Positions 1 to 9,482 of a stretch of 64,000 nt of DNA are shown here, in pieces; position 1 is the stretch's first letter, and every line of letters starts with the position of its first letter. The DNA comes from Flavobacterium taihuense (GTDB lineage: Bacteria; Bacteroidota; Bacteroidia; Flavobacteriales; Flavobacteriaceae): positions 1-64,000 of the forward strand of contig NZ_JAHWYN010000009.1 in assembly GCF_019351435.1 (NCBI RefSeq), given 5' to 3'. Under the pieces are notes generated by a model. That model ran no database searches. It saw only the letters and a program-made list of their open reading frames with translations, and was not told the DNA's origin. Made by a program: the position numbers and the translations under genes.

Positions 1-3000
1 CCATTCCTGTTTGGGAAACAACAGTAATTGTTCCCGATGGTGTTCCGCAGGTAGGCTGAACAACACTCAAAGCTGTTGGAACGACCGGAGCTGTTGGAAC
101 AGCATTGATTTTAGTGGTAGTACCTGAAACCGCTAAACAAGTAGCATCCAAAACATTTCGAACAGATAATGTATAATTATTTGGAGTAAGTCCGGCAAAC
201 ACATTTAACGATTGATAGTTTGTTGCATCTAAACTGTATTCCATCCCTGTTTGAGAAACAATGGTAATCGTACCCGATGGTATTCCGCAGGTAGGCTGAA
301 CAACACTCAAAGCGGTCGGAACAACCGGAGCTGTTGGAACAGCATTGATTTTGGTGGCAGTGCCTGATACAGCTAAACAAGTAGCATCCAAAACATTTCG
401 AACAGACAACGTATAATTATTTGGCACAAGTCCAGCAAATACATTTGACGATTGATAGGTAGTTCCGTCCAAACTGTATTCCATCCCTGTTTGAGAAACA
501 ATGGTAATCGTACCCGATGGTGTTCCGCAAGTAGGCTGAACAACACTCAAAGCTGTCGGAACAACCGGAGCTGTTGGAACAGCATTGATTTTAGTGGTAG
601 TACCTGATACAGCTAAACAAGTAGCATCCAAAACATTTCGAACAGACAACGTATAATTATTTGGACTAAGTCCGGCAAACACATTTGATGATTGATAGGT
701 TGCTCCGTCCAAACTGTATTCCATTCCTGTTTGGGAAACAACAGTAATTGTTCCCGATGGTGTTCCGCAAGTTGGTTGAACAACACTCAAAGCGGTCGGA
801 ACAACCGGAGCTGTTGGGACTGCATTGATCTTGGTAGTAGTAGCTGATACAGCGGAACAACTAGCGTCCAAAACATTTCTAACAGACAACGTATAATTAT
901 TTGGAACAAGTCCAGCAAACTCATTTAAGGATTGATAGTTTGTTGCATCCAAACTGTACTCCATCCCTGTTTGAGGAGTTATTACAATTGTACCTGTTGG
1001 AATTGAACATGTAGGCTGAATGCTATAAGAAACTGTTGGAACTATTGGAGCAGTTGGAACAGCATTTATTTTCACAACAGGAGTCGAAGCCACTGAAGTA
1101 CATCCATTGGCATTCGAAATTTTAAAAGTATAATCATTGTCTGCTACTAGACCAGTAAATAAATAATTAATACCCGAACCAATAACCGCGCTACCTATTG
1201 ACGGAATTATAGTCCAACTTCCGGCTGGCAATCCGCTAAATAAAACAACGCCCGTATTTACTCCACATGTTGGTTGCGTTACACTATCTATAATAGGAGC
1301 TTGTTGTTTATCTAAAACAGGACTTACCATCAATCTATTAATGCTTTCACAACCAATCAAAGGTGTAGTCGATTGTTGCGATGCATAATAGTTTGCTCCA
1401 ACTGCAATCATGGTATTTGAAGATAAAATAGTTCCCCCAGTTGCAGCATCATACCAAATTACATTTGAATTGTTTATGATTCCTTTTAAAACAATCGAAT
1501 TTAATGTTGCGTTTTGAGATTCACAAAAAAGAGGTGTCACAGAATCAGCAGTTGGAGTCAACGGATCAACAATTACGGCTAAAACCTCAAGGCGATTCAC
1601 ACTTTCACATCCCGAAACATTTTGCGTAGCATAATACTTTGTTCCATCAACTAAAGGAGTGGTTCCAAGTAAAGAACTTCCAGAAACCGTTGCATCATAC
1701 CATACAATCGGGGCACTTCCCGTTACTATTAAGTCCGAAATTTTTGCAAATTTACTAGAACAAAACGACTGTATTCCATTACCCGTAGGACTAGAAGGCG
1801 CATTTATGGTGACATTAGCAACAACTCTAGGTGAACTTTCACAACCCGATACAGTTTGGGAACCATAATATAAAGCACTTATCAAAGGAGTTGAATCCGG
1901 TAATGGAGTATTTCCTGTAGACGACGAATACCATTTTATGTTTACCCCAGAAGTTGCTGTGGCTGTAAGAGAAGCAACAGAAGCATTTGCAGACTCACAA
2001 AAAATGGGTGCCATATCCGATAAAGTTATTACTGAAGGCTTATTAATGGTAACCGTTACATTCAATTTAGATACACTTTCACAACCAGATATGGTCTGTG
2101 TTGCAGAATAAACACCATTTACCAAAACTGAACTTGGCGTCAATAAAGTCCCTAGAGAATCATACCATTTTACATTGCTACCTGTAACTATTAAATCAGC
2201 TACAGTGGCCGAATTACAAAAAATGGGATTCGAATCCGTTGTTGTTGGAGCAGCAGGTTTATTAATTGTAACGATAACTTTTAGCCTTTCTACACTCTCG
2301 CAAAGTAAACCTGTTGTTGCGGTTTGAGAAGCATAATAATCTTCTGAATCCACTAAAACAGCTGTAGCCAGCAATGGTGAACCGCCAACAGCATTCGCAT
2401 ACCATTTTATTCCAGTTCCAACAGCCATTAAATCTCCAATAGTTGCATTTTGAGATTCACAAAATGCCTGAGTAGCTGCACCAGTTGGTTTTGATTGCGA
2501 ATTAATAGTTAACGATACCGCAGTTCTACTAGAGCTCAAACATCCATCAACCGTTTTTCTGGCTTCAGCATAATAGGTATAGACTCCAGGCAAAGTAACT
2601 GTAGGTATATAATTTAAATTATTAATTATCAAAGCACCACCACTGCTAGTACTATACCAATCAACTGTTTCTCCGCTATTAACTGAGGCAGACAAAGTTG
2701 GGTTCGCTTGTCCTTCGCATATTGATTTATCTCCACTACTGATTGGATTATTTATAACTGCACATGCGCAATTTGGAGCTGTTACAGCAAATGTTTCAAC
2801 ACAACCATTTCCTTTATCTGCACTAATAGTAATATTTGTTCCAGCTGGAACATTACTTATTGAATTCCCTATTATCACACCAACAGCTGGCACTCTTGTA
2901 ATTATGCTCCCGCTTGCAGCAGTAAAATCGACAGTATAGGTCAATAAATCAGGGGAACACGTTTTTGCCGTCACATTCAAAAATGGTGAATCTTTTATTT

Positions 3001-5572
3001 CAAGTGCAACTGCCATTCTAGAAATACTAGAACAAGACCCTATATTGTTTTGGGCATAATAAGTAATTGAGCCAACTGAATTCCAGACTGGACTCGTAAC
3101 TACATTTCCATTTGTCATGGAATCATACCAAACAATAGTCCCAGATGAAACTGTCGCTGTTGCAGTAAGCGTTTGTAAAGGGTTTGTTGCACAAACATTC
3201 AATTGATCTCCACCGCTCACAGGAATTTGAGGATTATTTATAATAACCGCATGTGCATATCTCGTGGCACTTTCACAGGTACCGATAGTTTGAGAAGCAT
3301 AATAAGTAGTTCCTGAAACCAAAGTCGTCGAAGCAGAAAGTGCGCTCCCTCCAGTTAGATTTGCATACCATTTGATAGTACCTAATCCTGACGCTATTAA
3401 ATCGGAAATTGTTCCGGAATTACAGATCGTTTGCGAACCAGAACCAGTTGGCACAGGTGTAGTATTAATACTAACTGTAGTTGGAGTTCTTGGAAAACTT
3501 TCACATGAAAGTGTTCCTGTCACCGTTTGAGTCGCATAATATGTTTCTCCATTTACTAAAACTGTATTAGGATCTAATGGTACTCCGCCTGTAGGAGCCG
3601 CGTACCATTTTATAGCTACACCGCTTGCTGATAAATCGGATACTATTGCGGTATTACAAAATGTTTGTGTTGATGCCACCGTTGGTCCTGCAGGATTATC
3701 TACAATAACATCTACTTGTAAACGAGAAATACTTTTACAGGAAGTTGTTGCATTCGTTTGTTCTGCAAAATAGAGACCTGTTGCTAGATCTGTACTAACA
3801 GGAAGCGCTGTTCCTCCATTAGCCGTTGTAAACCATTCTATATTATTTCCAGTTGCAACCAAATCGCTAACTTTTGGATTGTTTATTTCACAAAAATTTT
3901 GATTAGCCGAACCTGTCGGAGCATCAGTAACGTTATAAACAACAGTAATATCAGCAGATGAAACAGAACACTGACCACTTGAAATTGTCCATGTAAAAAC
4001 ATAGGTTCCAGTAGCACTAACAGTCGCTGTCGCATTCCCAAGTGAACTATCACTAAAAATAACAGTCCCTGGTCCCGATTTTTTAGACCAAACTCCCACT
4101 CCTATTGATGGCGTATTTCCCCCAAGAACTGCACTGGTTAAAGAACATCTGGATTGATTTCCTCCTACTGTCGCAACAGTTGGATTAGAAGCAAAATTCA
4201 TAGTCATACTGTCAGTAGAATAACAAGGAGTCAAAGCAGATCCTGACACAACAACCGGATTTGGTGATTCCAAATTATAATCAATAGCTCCACTACCGTA
4301 ATCACTAGTTCTTGTTGCCGGACTCAAAAACGAGTTGGTAACATTATAATTGGATGATGTATTATCCTGCATTGTAAAGGCAAAAAACTTAACATCGCCA
4401 CTAGTGTATCCAACTAATGCTTTTGAAACTTCGACTTCGAATCCCAAATTATAATCGGAAGTACCTGTGTTGTTTTTATTGACTCCCATTACAGATGTTG
4501 GAACACCTGTAGCTGCTGTACCCAAATAGGTTTTTGTAGAATTCCCTGTTTTCAATTCGATTACATCGGCGTAATAATTTGTTTCACCGCCATCTGTTGC
4601 AATGGCCAAGCAATAATCAGCAAAAAAATAGGAATCAAAAGTACTTGGATTGTTGTTAAAATAGTTAAATGCCCTTACTGGAAGCGATCCATTTTCATCC
4701 CCATAATTAGAAACATTAAATCCCCCAGGTTTGGTATCCAAAAAAACCATAATTCTTCTATAATTTAAAGCTTTACCTGCAATTCCAAAAACCAATTTGT
4801 CTTCTGTTGGGCTTATTTTTAGGGCATTAATATATCCATTTGTTGCAAGACCAGATAATGAAGCAGAAAGAACATTATCCTCTAAAGGAGCTGTTCCCCA
4901 AGCATTTTCGGTAAGAGAACCATCCAATGTTACTGCATATCGAGATCGAACACTTACTATTTGCCCATTGGCCAATGCATTTGTAGTATATGTTCTACTG
5001 CTAGACATCGCTTGTTTGACAACACCATCAACCGAAAATTCAAATAAATCAGCTCCACCATTAGCAGTAAAGGTTACCGAAGACCCTAAACATAATGGAT
5101 TGGAAGCATTATTTATTGGATTTGACGACAAAGTAACCACTGGTGGAACATTATATACAGACGCTACCACAGGAACACGAGTACTAGTCCCTAAACTTGA
5201 TCGAGCAGACACATAAAAAGTGGTTGTAGTTGATACATTAGGACTATAATTATTCCCTGTAGCCAAAACGGTTACACTCGTTTGGCTAGAAAACCATTCA
5301 ATCACATCTCCGCTTGCTCCTGTAGCCGAAAGATTAATTATTCCTGGACCACAAGAACTTCCTGCAGTTGTTGTAGGTGGAGTAACTATTGCTGAAAGAT
5401 CATACTTTCCAAAAGAAGTCAGATGCAAACCTTTTATGCTTTTTGAACATTTAAAAAGTAATACTTCCTCCTTAGTCTTAGATAAAAATGCTAAATTCTT
5501 AAAATTTGCAGCAATTAATTTATTGCTTAATATAATAACAATTAGTAAAATTAAACGTAATTTTATTTTCAT
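1..5572 (-). CDS. Giant secreted repeat protein (adhesin-like), 5' part only
   Basis: Open on the minus strand from ATG at 5572 to the left edge with no stop, so at least 1,857 residues; the C-terminus is outside the window. Starts MKIKLRLILLIVIILSNKLI, a signal peptide. Order: an Ig-like domain (about 60-125), a CBM9/DOMON-like segment (about 200-400, beginning VTLDGSLTENAWG), then from about 547 to 1417 a long run of Ig-like domains with the pattern WYxxxxGGxxL...YYAxQTxxGCES (Ig_7/CHU_C-associated type), then SprB-type repeats (QPTCGTPSGTITVV...MEYSLDG). Probably a cell-surface protein exported by T9SS and used in adhesion or gliding; the sorting domain would lie outside the window, so this is inference. 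No strong promoter box was found upstream. Confidence 0.85.
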   Translation of the reverse strand, partial: MKIKLRLILLIVIILSNKLIAANFKNLAFLSKTKEEVLLFKCSKSIKGLHLTSFGKYDLSAIVTPPTTTAGSSCGPGIINLSATGASGDVIEWFSSQTSVTVLATGNNYSPNVSTTTTFYVSARSSLGTSTRVPVVASVYNVPPVVTLSSNPINNASNPLCLGSSVTFTANGGADLFEFSVDGVVKQAMSSSRTYTTNALANGQIVSVRSRYAVTLDGSLTENAWGTAPLEDNVLSASLSGLATNGYINALKISPTEDKLVFGIAGKALNYRRIMVFLDTKPGGFNVSNYGDENGSLPVRAFNYFNNNPSTFDSYFFADYCLAIATDGGETNYYADVIELKTGNSTKTYLGTAATGVPTSVMGVNKNNTGTSDYNLGFEVEVSKALVGYTSGDVKFFAFTMQDNTSSNYNVTNSFLSPATRTSDYGSGAIDYNLESPNPVVVSGSALTPCYSTDSMTMNFASNPTVATVGGNQSRCSLTSAVLGGNTPSIGVGVWSKKSGPGTVIFSDSSLGNATATVSATGTYVFTWTISSGQCSVSSADITVVYNVTDAPTGSANQNFCEINNPKVSDLVATGNNIEWFTTANGGTALPVSTDLATGLYFAEQTNATTSCKSISRLQVDVIVDNPAGPTVASTQTFCNTAIVSDLSASGVAIKWYAAPTGGVPLDPNTVLVNGETYYATQTVTGTLSCESFPRTPTTVSINTTPVPTGSGSQTICNSGTISDLIASGLGTIKWYANLTGGSALSASTTLVSGTTYYASQTIGTCESATRYAHAVIINNPQIPVSGGDQLNVCATNPLQTLTATATVSSGTIVWYDSMTNGNVVTSPVWNSVGSITYYAQNNIGSCSSISRMAVALEIKDSPFLNVTAKTCSPDLLTYTVDFTAASGSIITRVPAVGVIIGNSISNVPAGTNITISADKGNGCVETFAVTAPNCACAVINNPISSGDKSICEGQANPTLSASVNSGETVDWYSTSSGGALIINNLNYIPTVTLPGVYTYYAEARKTVDGCLSSSRTAVSLTINSQSKPTGAATQAFCESQNATIGDLMAVGTGIKWYANAVGGSPLLATAVLVDSEDYYASQTATTGLLCESVERLKVIVTINKPAAPTTTDSNPIFCNSATVADLIVTGSNVKWYDSLGTLLTPSSVLVNGVYSATQTISGCESVSKLNVTVTINKPSVITLSDMAPIFCESANASVASLTATATSGVNIKWYSSSTGNTPLPDSTPLISALYYGSQTVSGCESSPRVVANVTINAPSSPTGNGIQSFCSSKFAKISDLIVTGSAPIVWYDATVSGSSLLGTTPLVDGTKYYATQNVSGCESVNRLEVLAVIVDPLTPTADSVTPLFCESQNATLNSIVLKGIINNSNVIWYDAATGGTILSSNTMIAVGANYYASQQSTTPLIGCESINRLMVSPVLDKQQAPIIDSVTQPTCGVNTGVVLFSGLPAGSWTIIPSIGSAVIGSGINYLFTGLVADNDYTFKISNANGCTSVASTPVVKINAVPTAPIVPTVSYSIQPTCSIPTGTIVITPQTGMEYSLDATNYQSLNEFAGLVPNNYTLSVRNVLDASCSAVSATTTKINAVPTAPVVPTALSVVQPTCGTPSGTITVVSQTGMEYSLDGATYQSSNVFAGLSPNNYTLSVRNVLDATCLAVSGTTTKINAVPTAPVVPTALSVVQPTCGTPSGTITIVSQTGMEYSLDGTTYQSSNVFAGLVPNNYTLSVRNVLDATCLAVSGTATKINAVPTAPVVPTALSVVQPTCGIPSGTITIVSQTGMEYSLDATNYQSLNVFAGLTPNNYTLSVRNVLDATCLAVSGTTTKINAVPTAPVVPTALSVVQPTCGTPSGTITVVSQTGM
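2..1015 (-). repeat. Tandem 240-bp coding repeats (80 aa, SprB-type)
   Basis: Near-identical blocks restart at 1, 241, 481, 721 and 961, an exact 240-bp period, all in frame inside the giant gene. Each encodes one domain starting near QPTCG and ending near ATTTKINAVPTAP. The array continues past the left edge. The block starting near 961 is more diverged. Confidence 0.9.
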
Positions 5573-5993
5573 CAATCTATGTTTATTGTTAAAAAATAAC
5601 GATTTGGTAACTTTAAGATTTTAAAAGTAAAACTTTAATTACTTTTATAACAGCATCATTTTTTTCACAATAAGACTACAACGATGTAGTATTAACTAAT
5701 GTTCATAATTTAATAAATTAATACTCCAATTTCTTAATAAATTGTACTTTAATCGATTAAAAAACATGTTATATCGATTTTTTAACACTTTATTCATTTA
5801 AACAAGAAGACGAATTCAATGCTCTAATTAAAAGAAAAAAGCAGCAAGACGGATAAACAAATAAATAAGCAAACTACAAACCAACACCTTGTCCTTCAAT
5901 TTAAAACAAAATGCCAGCATACCAAAATAATAGCTTTATTATTCTGCTACACTGACATTACCAACCTAACTAAACTTCAACTATTTCTTCTCA
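5573..5993. other. Intergenic region, AT-rich
   Basis: 421 bases between two minus-strand genes; it should hold the promoter of the giant gene. No strict TAnnTTTG box was found. There is a small hairpin at 5675-5690 (ACTACA, loop ACGA, TGTAGT) and an ATATCGAT tract near 5770 that weakly resembles a motif upstream of several genes in the surface-protein array. No gene seen. Confidence 0.5.
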
Positions 5994-7913
5994 CTACATT
6001 TTCACCACAAAACCACCATTGGGCTTCATCGTTACTTTAAGCTTTTTGTTTTTTGAAATCATCTGTTGTTGAAAACCTTTCTCATTTTCCAGTATGACAT
6101 AACCGGATTCATTGGTCACAAATGACAAATCAAGTTCTATTTCTTTGGCTTTGTTTTCACCATTAATACCCACTATATGCCAAACGTTGTCTTTTTTTCT
6201 GGCCATAACAATATATTTTCCTGGGTATCCATCTATAAATTTGGAATCATCCCAATTCGTCGGAATATCTTTTAGATAATCCACCACATATTTAGGCATT
6301 TTGGCCATCCCAACAGGCGTTTCGGCAATGTGTTGAATCCCTGACAAGAATAAAACAGGCAAAGCCAATTCAAAAGCAGGTGTTGTTTTACGCTTGATAT
6401 TAGGAATAGAATCCAATACCATAGGTGTGAAATCCATTGGGTCAAAAACATTTCTTGCAAAAGGAAGCATCGAGCAATGACTAGGTTGCAAATCGGCAAT
6501 ATCCTGAAAAAACGTAATATACTCTTGTCCTTTCACTGCCTCGGTAGAGATTAAATTGGGAAAAGTACGCTGCAACCCTCTTGGCAAAGTAGCCCCATGA
6601 AAATTAACCAATAATTTATGTTCCGCAGCATCTTTCAACATGGCGTGATAATAGGCAATCATCGACTGTCCATCACCACCAAAAAAATCAACTTTAACAC
6701 CCGCAATTCCCATTTCTTGTAATTTTGAGAATTCTTTATCTCTGTCGGCGTGGGTTAGTAATTTCCCTTTCGGATGGTATTCCGTACTATTCCATGACCC
6801 TGATGAATTGTACCAAACCAATAGTTTAACGTTTTTTGCTGCGGCATGAGCTACCAACTCTTTCATTTTGGCATCGCCGATTCGAGTATCCCAATCGGCA
6901 TCAATCAAACAATACGGCCAATTCATACTGGAGGCATAATCAATAAATTGTAAGGTGGTTTCAAAATTAACTGATTCATCCTTTAGCAAAACCCAACTCC
7001 AAGAAGACAAGCCACTTTTAATAAAAGAAGCGTCCATAGGAATCGCTGGATCGGCCAAATCGGTTCCTAGTGTACTTTCGGTAATCGTTTTTAAAGTGCC
7101 AACAGTAATGATTCGCCAAGGCGTGTACCAAGGCAATTGCGATTCGGGATTTAGAGCGCCGTTTGGGAAAATTTCTTCCTTTTGCGGAAAAGTAACTTGT
7201 AATGCTTTTGAGGCATCATTATATACCAATCGGCTACCGCAGTAATTATCCTGCAATCCGGATTCAGTAATTAAAACCCAAGCATCATTCGCATTGAACA
7301 AAGCCGGATATACCCACCCTTCTCCAATCGCTGGCTTGGCATTTACGGGAACACCCATCGCATAATGCTCTTCGTAAGACGGATTGGTTTCTTTCCAACC
7401 CGTTTTAGCTTTTGACATTGGTTGCAACCACGCTTTTGCGGGAGCATCAAAATTATAAGTGGTTTTCTCTTCCGTTATTTTCTTGATAACGTCAGACGTT
7501 TTAGGAAAATGATACCGCAAAGCGATTCCATCATAGGAAAGTTGAAAAATAATTTCCATATCTTCTCCGGTTTTGTTTTGTAATCTCACTATATATTGAT
7601 TGGCTGCATAGTGAATGTTTTTTCGTTTCCCCTGAAGCATATTGTAATCATCTTGAACAGCTTTCGCTTCAGAAACCTTTACAATCTTCATGTCAGTATA
7701 GAAATTGGCATCCTCACGAACAATCCCAAGCTCAGAAGTATTGATAACCAATTTATTTTTGAAGAAAACTTTATAAGAAGGTGTTTTCTTCGAGGTCAGA
7801 TTAAATTCAACTTTTATGGTTTTATCAGCATTGACAAACGAGTAATTGACAGGGTTTTCAGCAAATGAATATAGTGAAAAAACCAATAAAAGGATACTGC
7901 ATATTTTGTTCAT
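5994..7913 (-). CDS. GH97 family alpha-glycosidase, probably retaining
   Basis: 639 residues with signal peptide MNKICSILLLVFSLYSFA, so periplasmic or surface-exposed. Architecture is that of glycoside hydrolase family 97: N-terminal beta-sandwich, central barrel (from about 295, SSWSWVLLKDE), short C-terminal beta domain. In the barrel, VKVDFF places an Asp at 409, the nucleophile position of retaining GH97 alpha-galactosidases (inverting SusB-type enzymes lack it); STEAVKGQEY gives a Glu at 458 as likely general acid. Substrate is therefore more likely an alpha-galactoside than starch, but this is inference. It stands alone: no SusC/SusD pair is adjacent. A candidate promoter and an inverted repeat lie just upstream. 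Confidence 0.9.
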   Translation of the reverse strand: MNKICSILLLVFSLYSFAENPVNYSFVNADKTIKVEFNLTSKKTPSYKVFFKNKLVINTSELGIVREDANFYTDMKIVKVSEAKAVQDDYNMLQGKRKNIHYAANQYIVRLQNKTGEDMEIIFQLSYDGIALRYHFPKTSDVIKKITEEKTTYNFDAPAKAWLQPMSKAKTGWKETNPSYEEHYAMGVPVNAKPAIGEGWVYPALFNANDAWVLITESGLQDNYCGSRLVYNDASKALQVTFPQKEEIFPNGALNPESQLPWYTPWRIITVGTLKTITESTLGTDLADPAIPMDASFIKSGLSSWSWVLLKDESVNFETTLQFIDYASSMNWPYCLIDADWDTRIGDAKMKELVAHAAAKNVKLLVWYNSSGSWNSTEYHPKGKLLTHADRDKEFSKLQEMGIAGVKVDFFGGDGQSMIAYYHAMLKDAAEHKLLVNFHGATLPRGLQRTFPNLISTEAVKGQEYITFFQDIADLQPSHCSMLPFARNVFDPMDFTPMVLDSIPNIKRKTTPAFELALPVLFLSGIQHIAETPVGMAKMPKYVVDYLKDIPTNWDDSKFIDGYPGKYIVMARKKDNVWHIVGINGENKAKEIELDLSFVTNESGYVILENEKGFQQQMISKNKKLKVTMKPNGGFVVKM

Positions 7914-7919
7914 AATTAT

Positions 7920-7958
7920 AAGTGTTTAATTTACACTTACAAGTTTACGACAAAAATA
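7920..7958 (-). promoter_or_regulatory. Candidate promoter and inverted repeat of the GH97 gene
   Basis: On the minus strand 7958-7951 reads TATTTTTG, a match to the Bacteroidota -7 consensus TAnnTTTG. Between it and the start codon lies an inverted repeat (AAGTGT at 7920-7925, ACACTT at 7933-7938) that could be an operator or leader hairpin. No -33 TTG at standard spacing. Confidence 0.45.
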
Positions 7959-8063
7959 TTTATAAATTATGATACACGTAAAAAATTACGATTCTGATTG
8001 TAAAATACTTAGAATTTATAAAAAAGAAGGAATTTGAAAGAATTAAAAACCTCGTAAAACCAA

Positions 8064-8091
8064 AAAAACCGCTTCTTTCGAAGCGGTTTTT
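8064..8091 (-). terminator. Terminator after tRNA-Leu
   Basis: Perfect 12-bp stem (8064-8075 with 8080-8091) with loop TTTC, GC-rich core and T-runs on both sides, directly after the 3' end of the tRNA on the minus strand. Confidence 0.85.
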
Positions 8092-8092
8092 G

Positions 8093-8172
8093 TACCCGGA
8101 GCCGGAGTCGAACCGGCACGGTTTCCCACAGGTGTTTGAGACCAGCGCGTCTACCAATTCCGCCATCCGGGC
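8093..8172 (-). tRNA. tRNA-Leu (anticodon CAA)
   Basis: Acceptor arms GCCCGGA and TCCGGGT pair over 7 positions (first pair G-U). The sequence shows a typical Leu D-arm start (GGCGGAATTGGTAGACGC), anticodon loop CTCAAAC giving anticodon CAA, a longer variable arm, and a T-arm GCCGG/TTCGACT/CCGGC. The CCA tail is not encoded. The anticodon stem contains one T-T mismatch (second pair). Minus strand, discriminator base at 8093. Confidence 0.95.
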
Positions 8173-8259
8173 TTAGCTAGACATGAAACAATTAACAATT
8201 ATTTCAACGCAATAAAGAGATAATGTGTTTCAACAATTATCTTTTCCTTTAACACGGTG

Positions 8260-8267
8260 CAAATGTA
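8260..8267 (-). promoter_or_regulatory. Candidate -7 box for tRNA-Leu
   Basis: Minus strand reads TACATTTG, matching TAnnTTTG, about 90 bases upstream of the tRNA 5' end. No TTG at the expected -33 spacing. Confidence 0.4.
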
Positions 8268-8333
8268 AAAAATATTTTTAAACATTCTAATAAAAATACT
8301 TAAATTTTTCCTTTCAGAGTTGATTTTATTTTC

Positions 8334-8341
8334 TAAATTTG
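8334..8341 (+). promoter_or_regulatory. Candidate -7 box for prs
   Basis: TAAATTTG followed by GCAC; matches TAnnTTTG. It gives a leader of about 115 nt before the prs ATG. The nearest TTG (8320-8322) is only 11 bp upstream, too close for a normal -33 box. Confidence 0.45.
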
Positions 8342-8462
8342 CACCTCCTAAAAAAAGGAAATCACAACTAACTACACTCGAGGCATTTATATTCTTCTGG
8401 CTTTAGACATAATGATGAAGCCGAACTGTATTAAACGCAGCGAAATAAAAACAACAAATTAA

Positions 8463-9404
8463 ATGTCACACCTAGAACCAGAAGCTAAAATTTTTGCTTG
8501 TTCAAAAAGTGAGTATCTTGCAGAGAAAATTGCAAAAGAATACGGAATCCCTATGGGGAAAGTTACCATGTCTACTTACAGTGATGGTGAGTTTCAACCT
8601 TCTTACGAAGAATCAATCAGAGGGTTACGTGTTTTTATCGTTTGCTCAACGTTTCCTACTGCCGATAATTTAATGGAATTACTATTGATGATTGACGCTG
8701 CAAAACGTGCATCAGCAAGACACATTACAGCTGTTATACCTTACTTCGGTTGGGCAAGACAAGACAGAAAAGACAAGCCACGAGTGCCGATTGGAGCAAA
8801 ACTAGTAGCTAATTTACTAGATGCTGCGGGAGCCACAAGAATAATGACTATGGATTTGCATGCTGATCAAATACAAGGATTCTTCGAGAAACCAGTAGAT
8901 CATCTTTTTGCATCCACTATCTTTTTACCATACGTAGAAAGCCTAGGTCTAGATAATTTAATGATTGCTTCGCCAGATATGGGAGGATCGAAAAGAGCTT
9001 ACGCTTATTCTAAATTCTTAAATTCTGAAGTAGTAATTTGCTATAAACAAAGAAAAGCGGCCAATGTTATTGAAACAATGGAGCTTATCGGAGAAGTAAA
9101 AGGCAAAAATGTAATCTTAGTGGATGACATGATTGACACAGGAGGAACTTTGGCGAAAGCTGCCGATTTAATGATCGAAAAAGGAGCCTTAAGTGTAAGA
9201 GCCATTTGTACACACGCCATCTTATCGGGCGGTGCATACGAAAAAATAGAGAATTCAAAATTGTTGGAACTAATCGTAACCGATTCTATTCCGTTGAAAA
9301 AACAATCCAACAAAATAAGAGTAGTGAGTTGTGCACCTCTTTTTGCCGAAGTAATGCACATGGTGCATCACAACAATTCCATTAGTGGAAAATTCTTAAT
9401 GTAA
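8463..9404 (+). CDS. prs: Ribose-phosphate pyrophosphokinase (PRPP synthetase)
   Basis: 313 residues, full length for the family. Makes PRPP from ribose-5-phosphate and ATP for purine, pyrimidine, histidine, tryptophan and NAD synthesis in the cytoplasm. Diagnostic motifs: YFGWARQDRK (ATP-binding flexible loop region), MTMDLHADQIQGFF, and the PRPP-binding loop VDDMIDTGGTL near 220-230. Start is ATG at 8463. The gene is followed at 78 bp by rplY on the same strand, a pairing common in bacteria, so the two are probably cotranscribed. Confidence 0.97.
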   Translation: MSHLEPEAKIFACSKSEYLAEKIAKEYGIPMGKVTMSTYSDGEFQPSYEESIRGLRVFIVCSTFPTADNLMELLLMIDAAKRASARHITAVIPYFGWARQDRKDKPRVPIGAKLVANLLDAAGATRIMTMDLHADQIQGFFEKPVDHLFASTIFLPYVESLGLDNLMIASPDMGGSKRAYAYSKFLNSEVVICYKQRKAANVIETMELIGEVKGKNVILVDDMIDTGGTLAKAADLMIEKGALSVRAICTHAILSGGAYEKIENSKLLELIVTDSIPLKKQSNKIRVVSCAPLFAEVMHMVHHNNSISGKFLM

Positions 9405-9420
9405 GAATTGATTATTAGAT

Positions 9421-9430
9421 TGTTCGAACA
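9421..9430. promoter_or_regulatory. Palindrome in the prs-rplY gap
   Basis: TGTTCGAACA is a perfect 10-base palindrome, flanked by ATTATT and AATAAT arms that can extend the stem imperfectly. It could be an attenuator or mRNA-processing hairpin between prs and rplY; function unknown. Confidence 0.3.
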
Positions 9431-9482
9431 GCCAAATAATCCATAAACAAGAGTTTAATTAATAACTATATAAATATTTACA

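Noticed and set aside
4797..5216. 139-aa plus-strand open frame
   Set aside because: It is antisense to the giant adhesin, which has clear domains in the other strand.
7960..8166. Minus-strand open frame of 68 aa starting MAELVDALVSNTCGK
   Set aside because: It is a translation of the tRNA-Leu gene and its terminator, a known kind of false protein.
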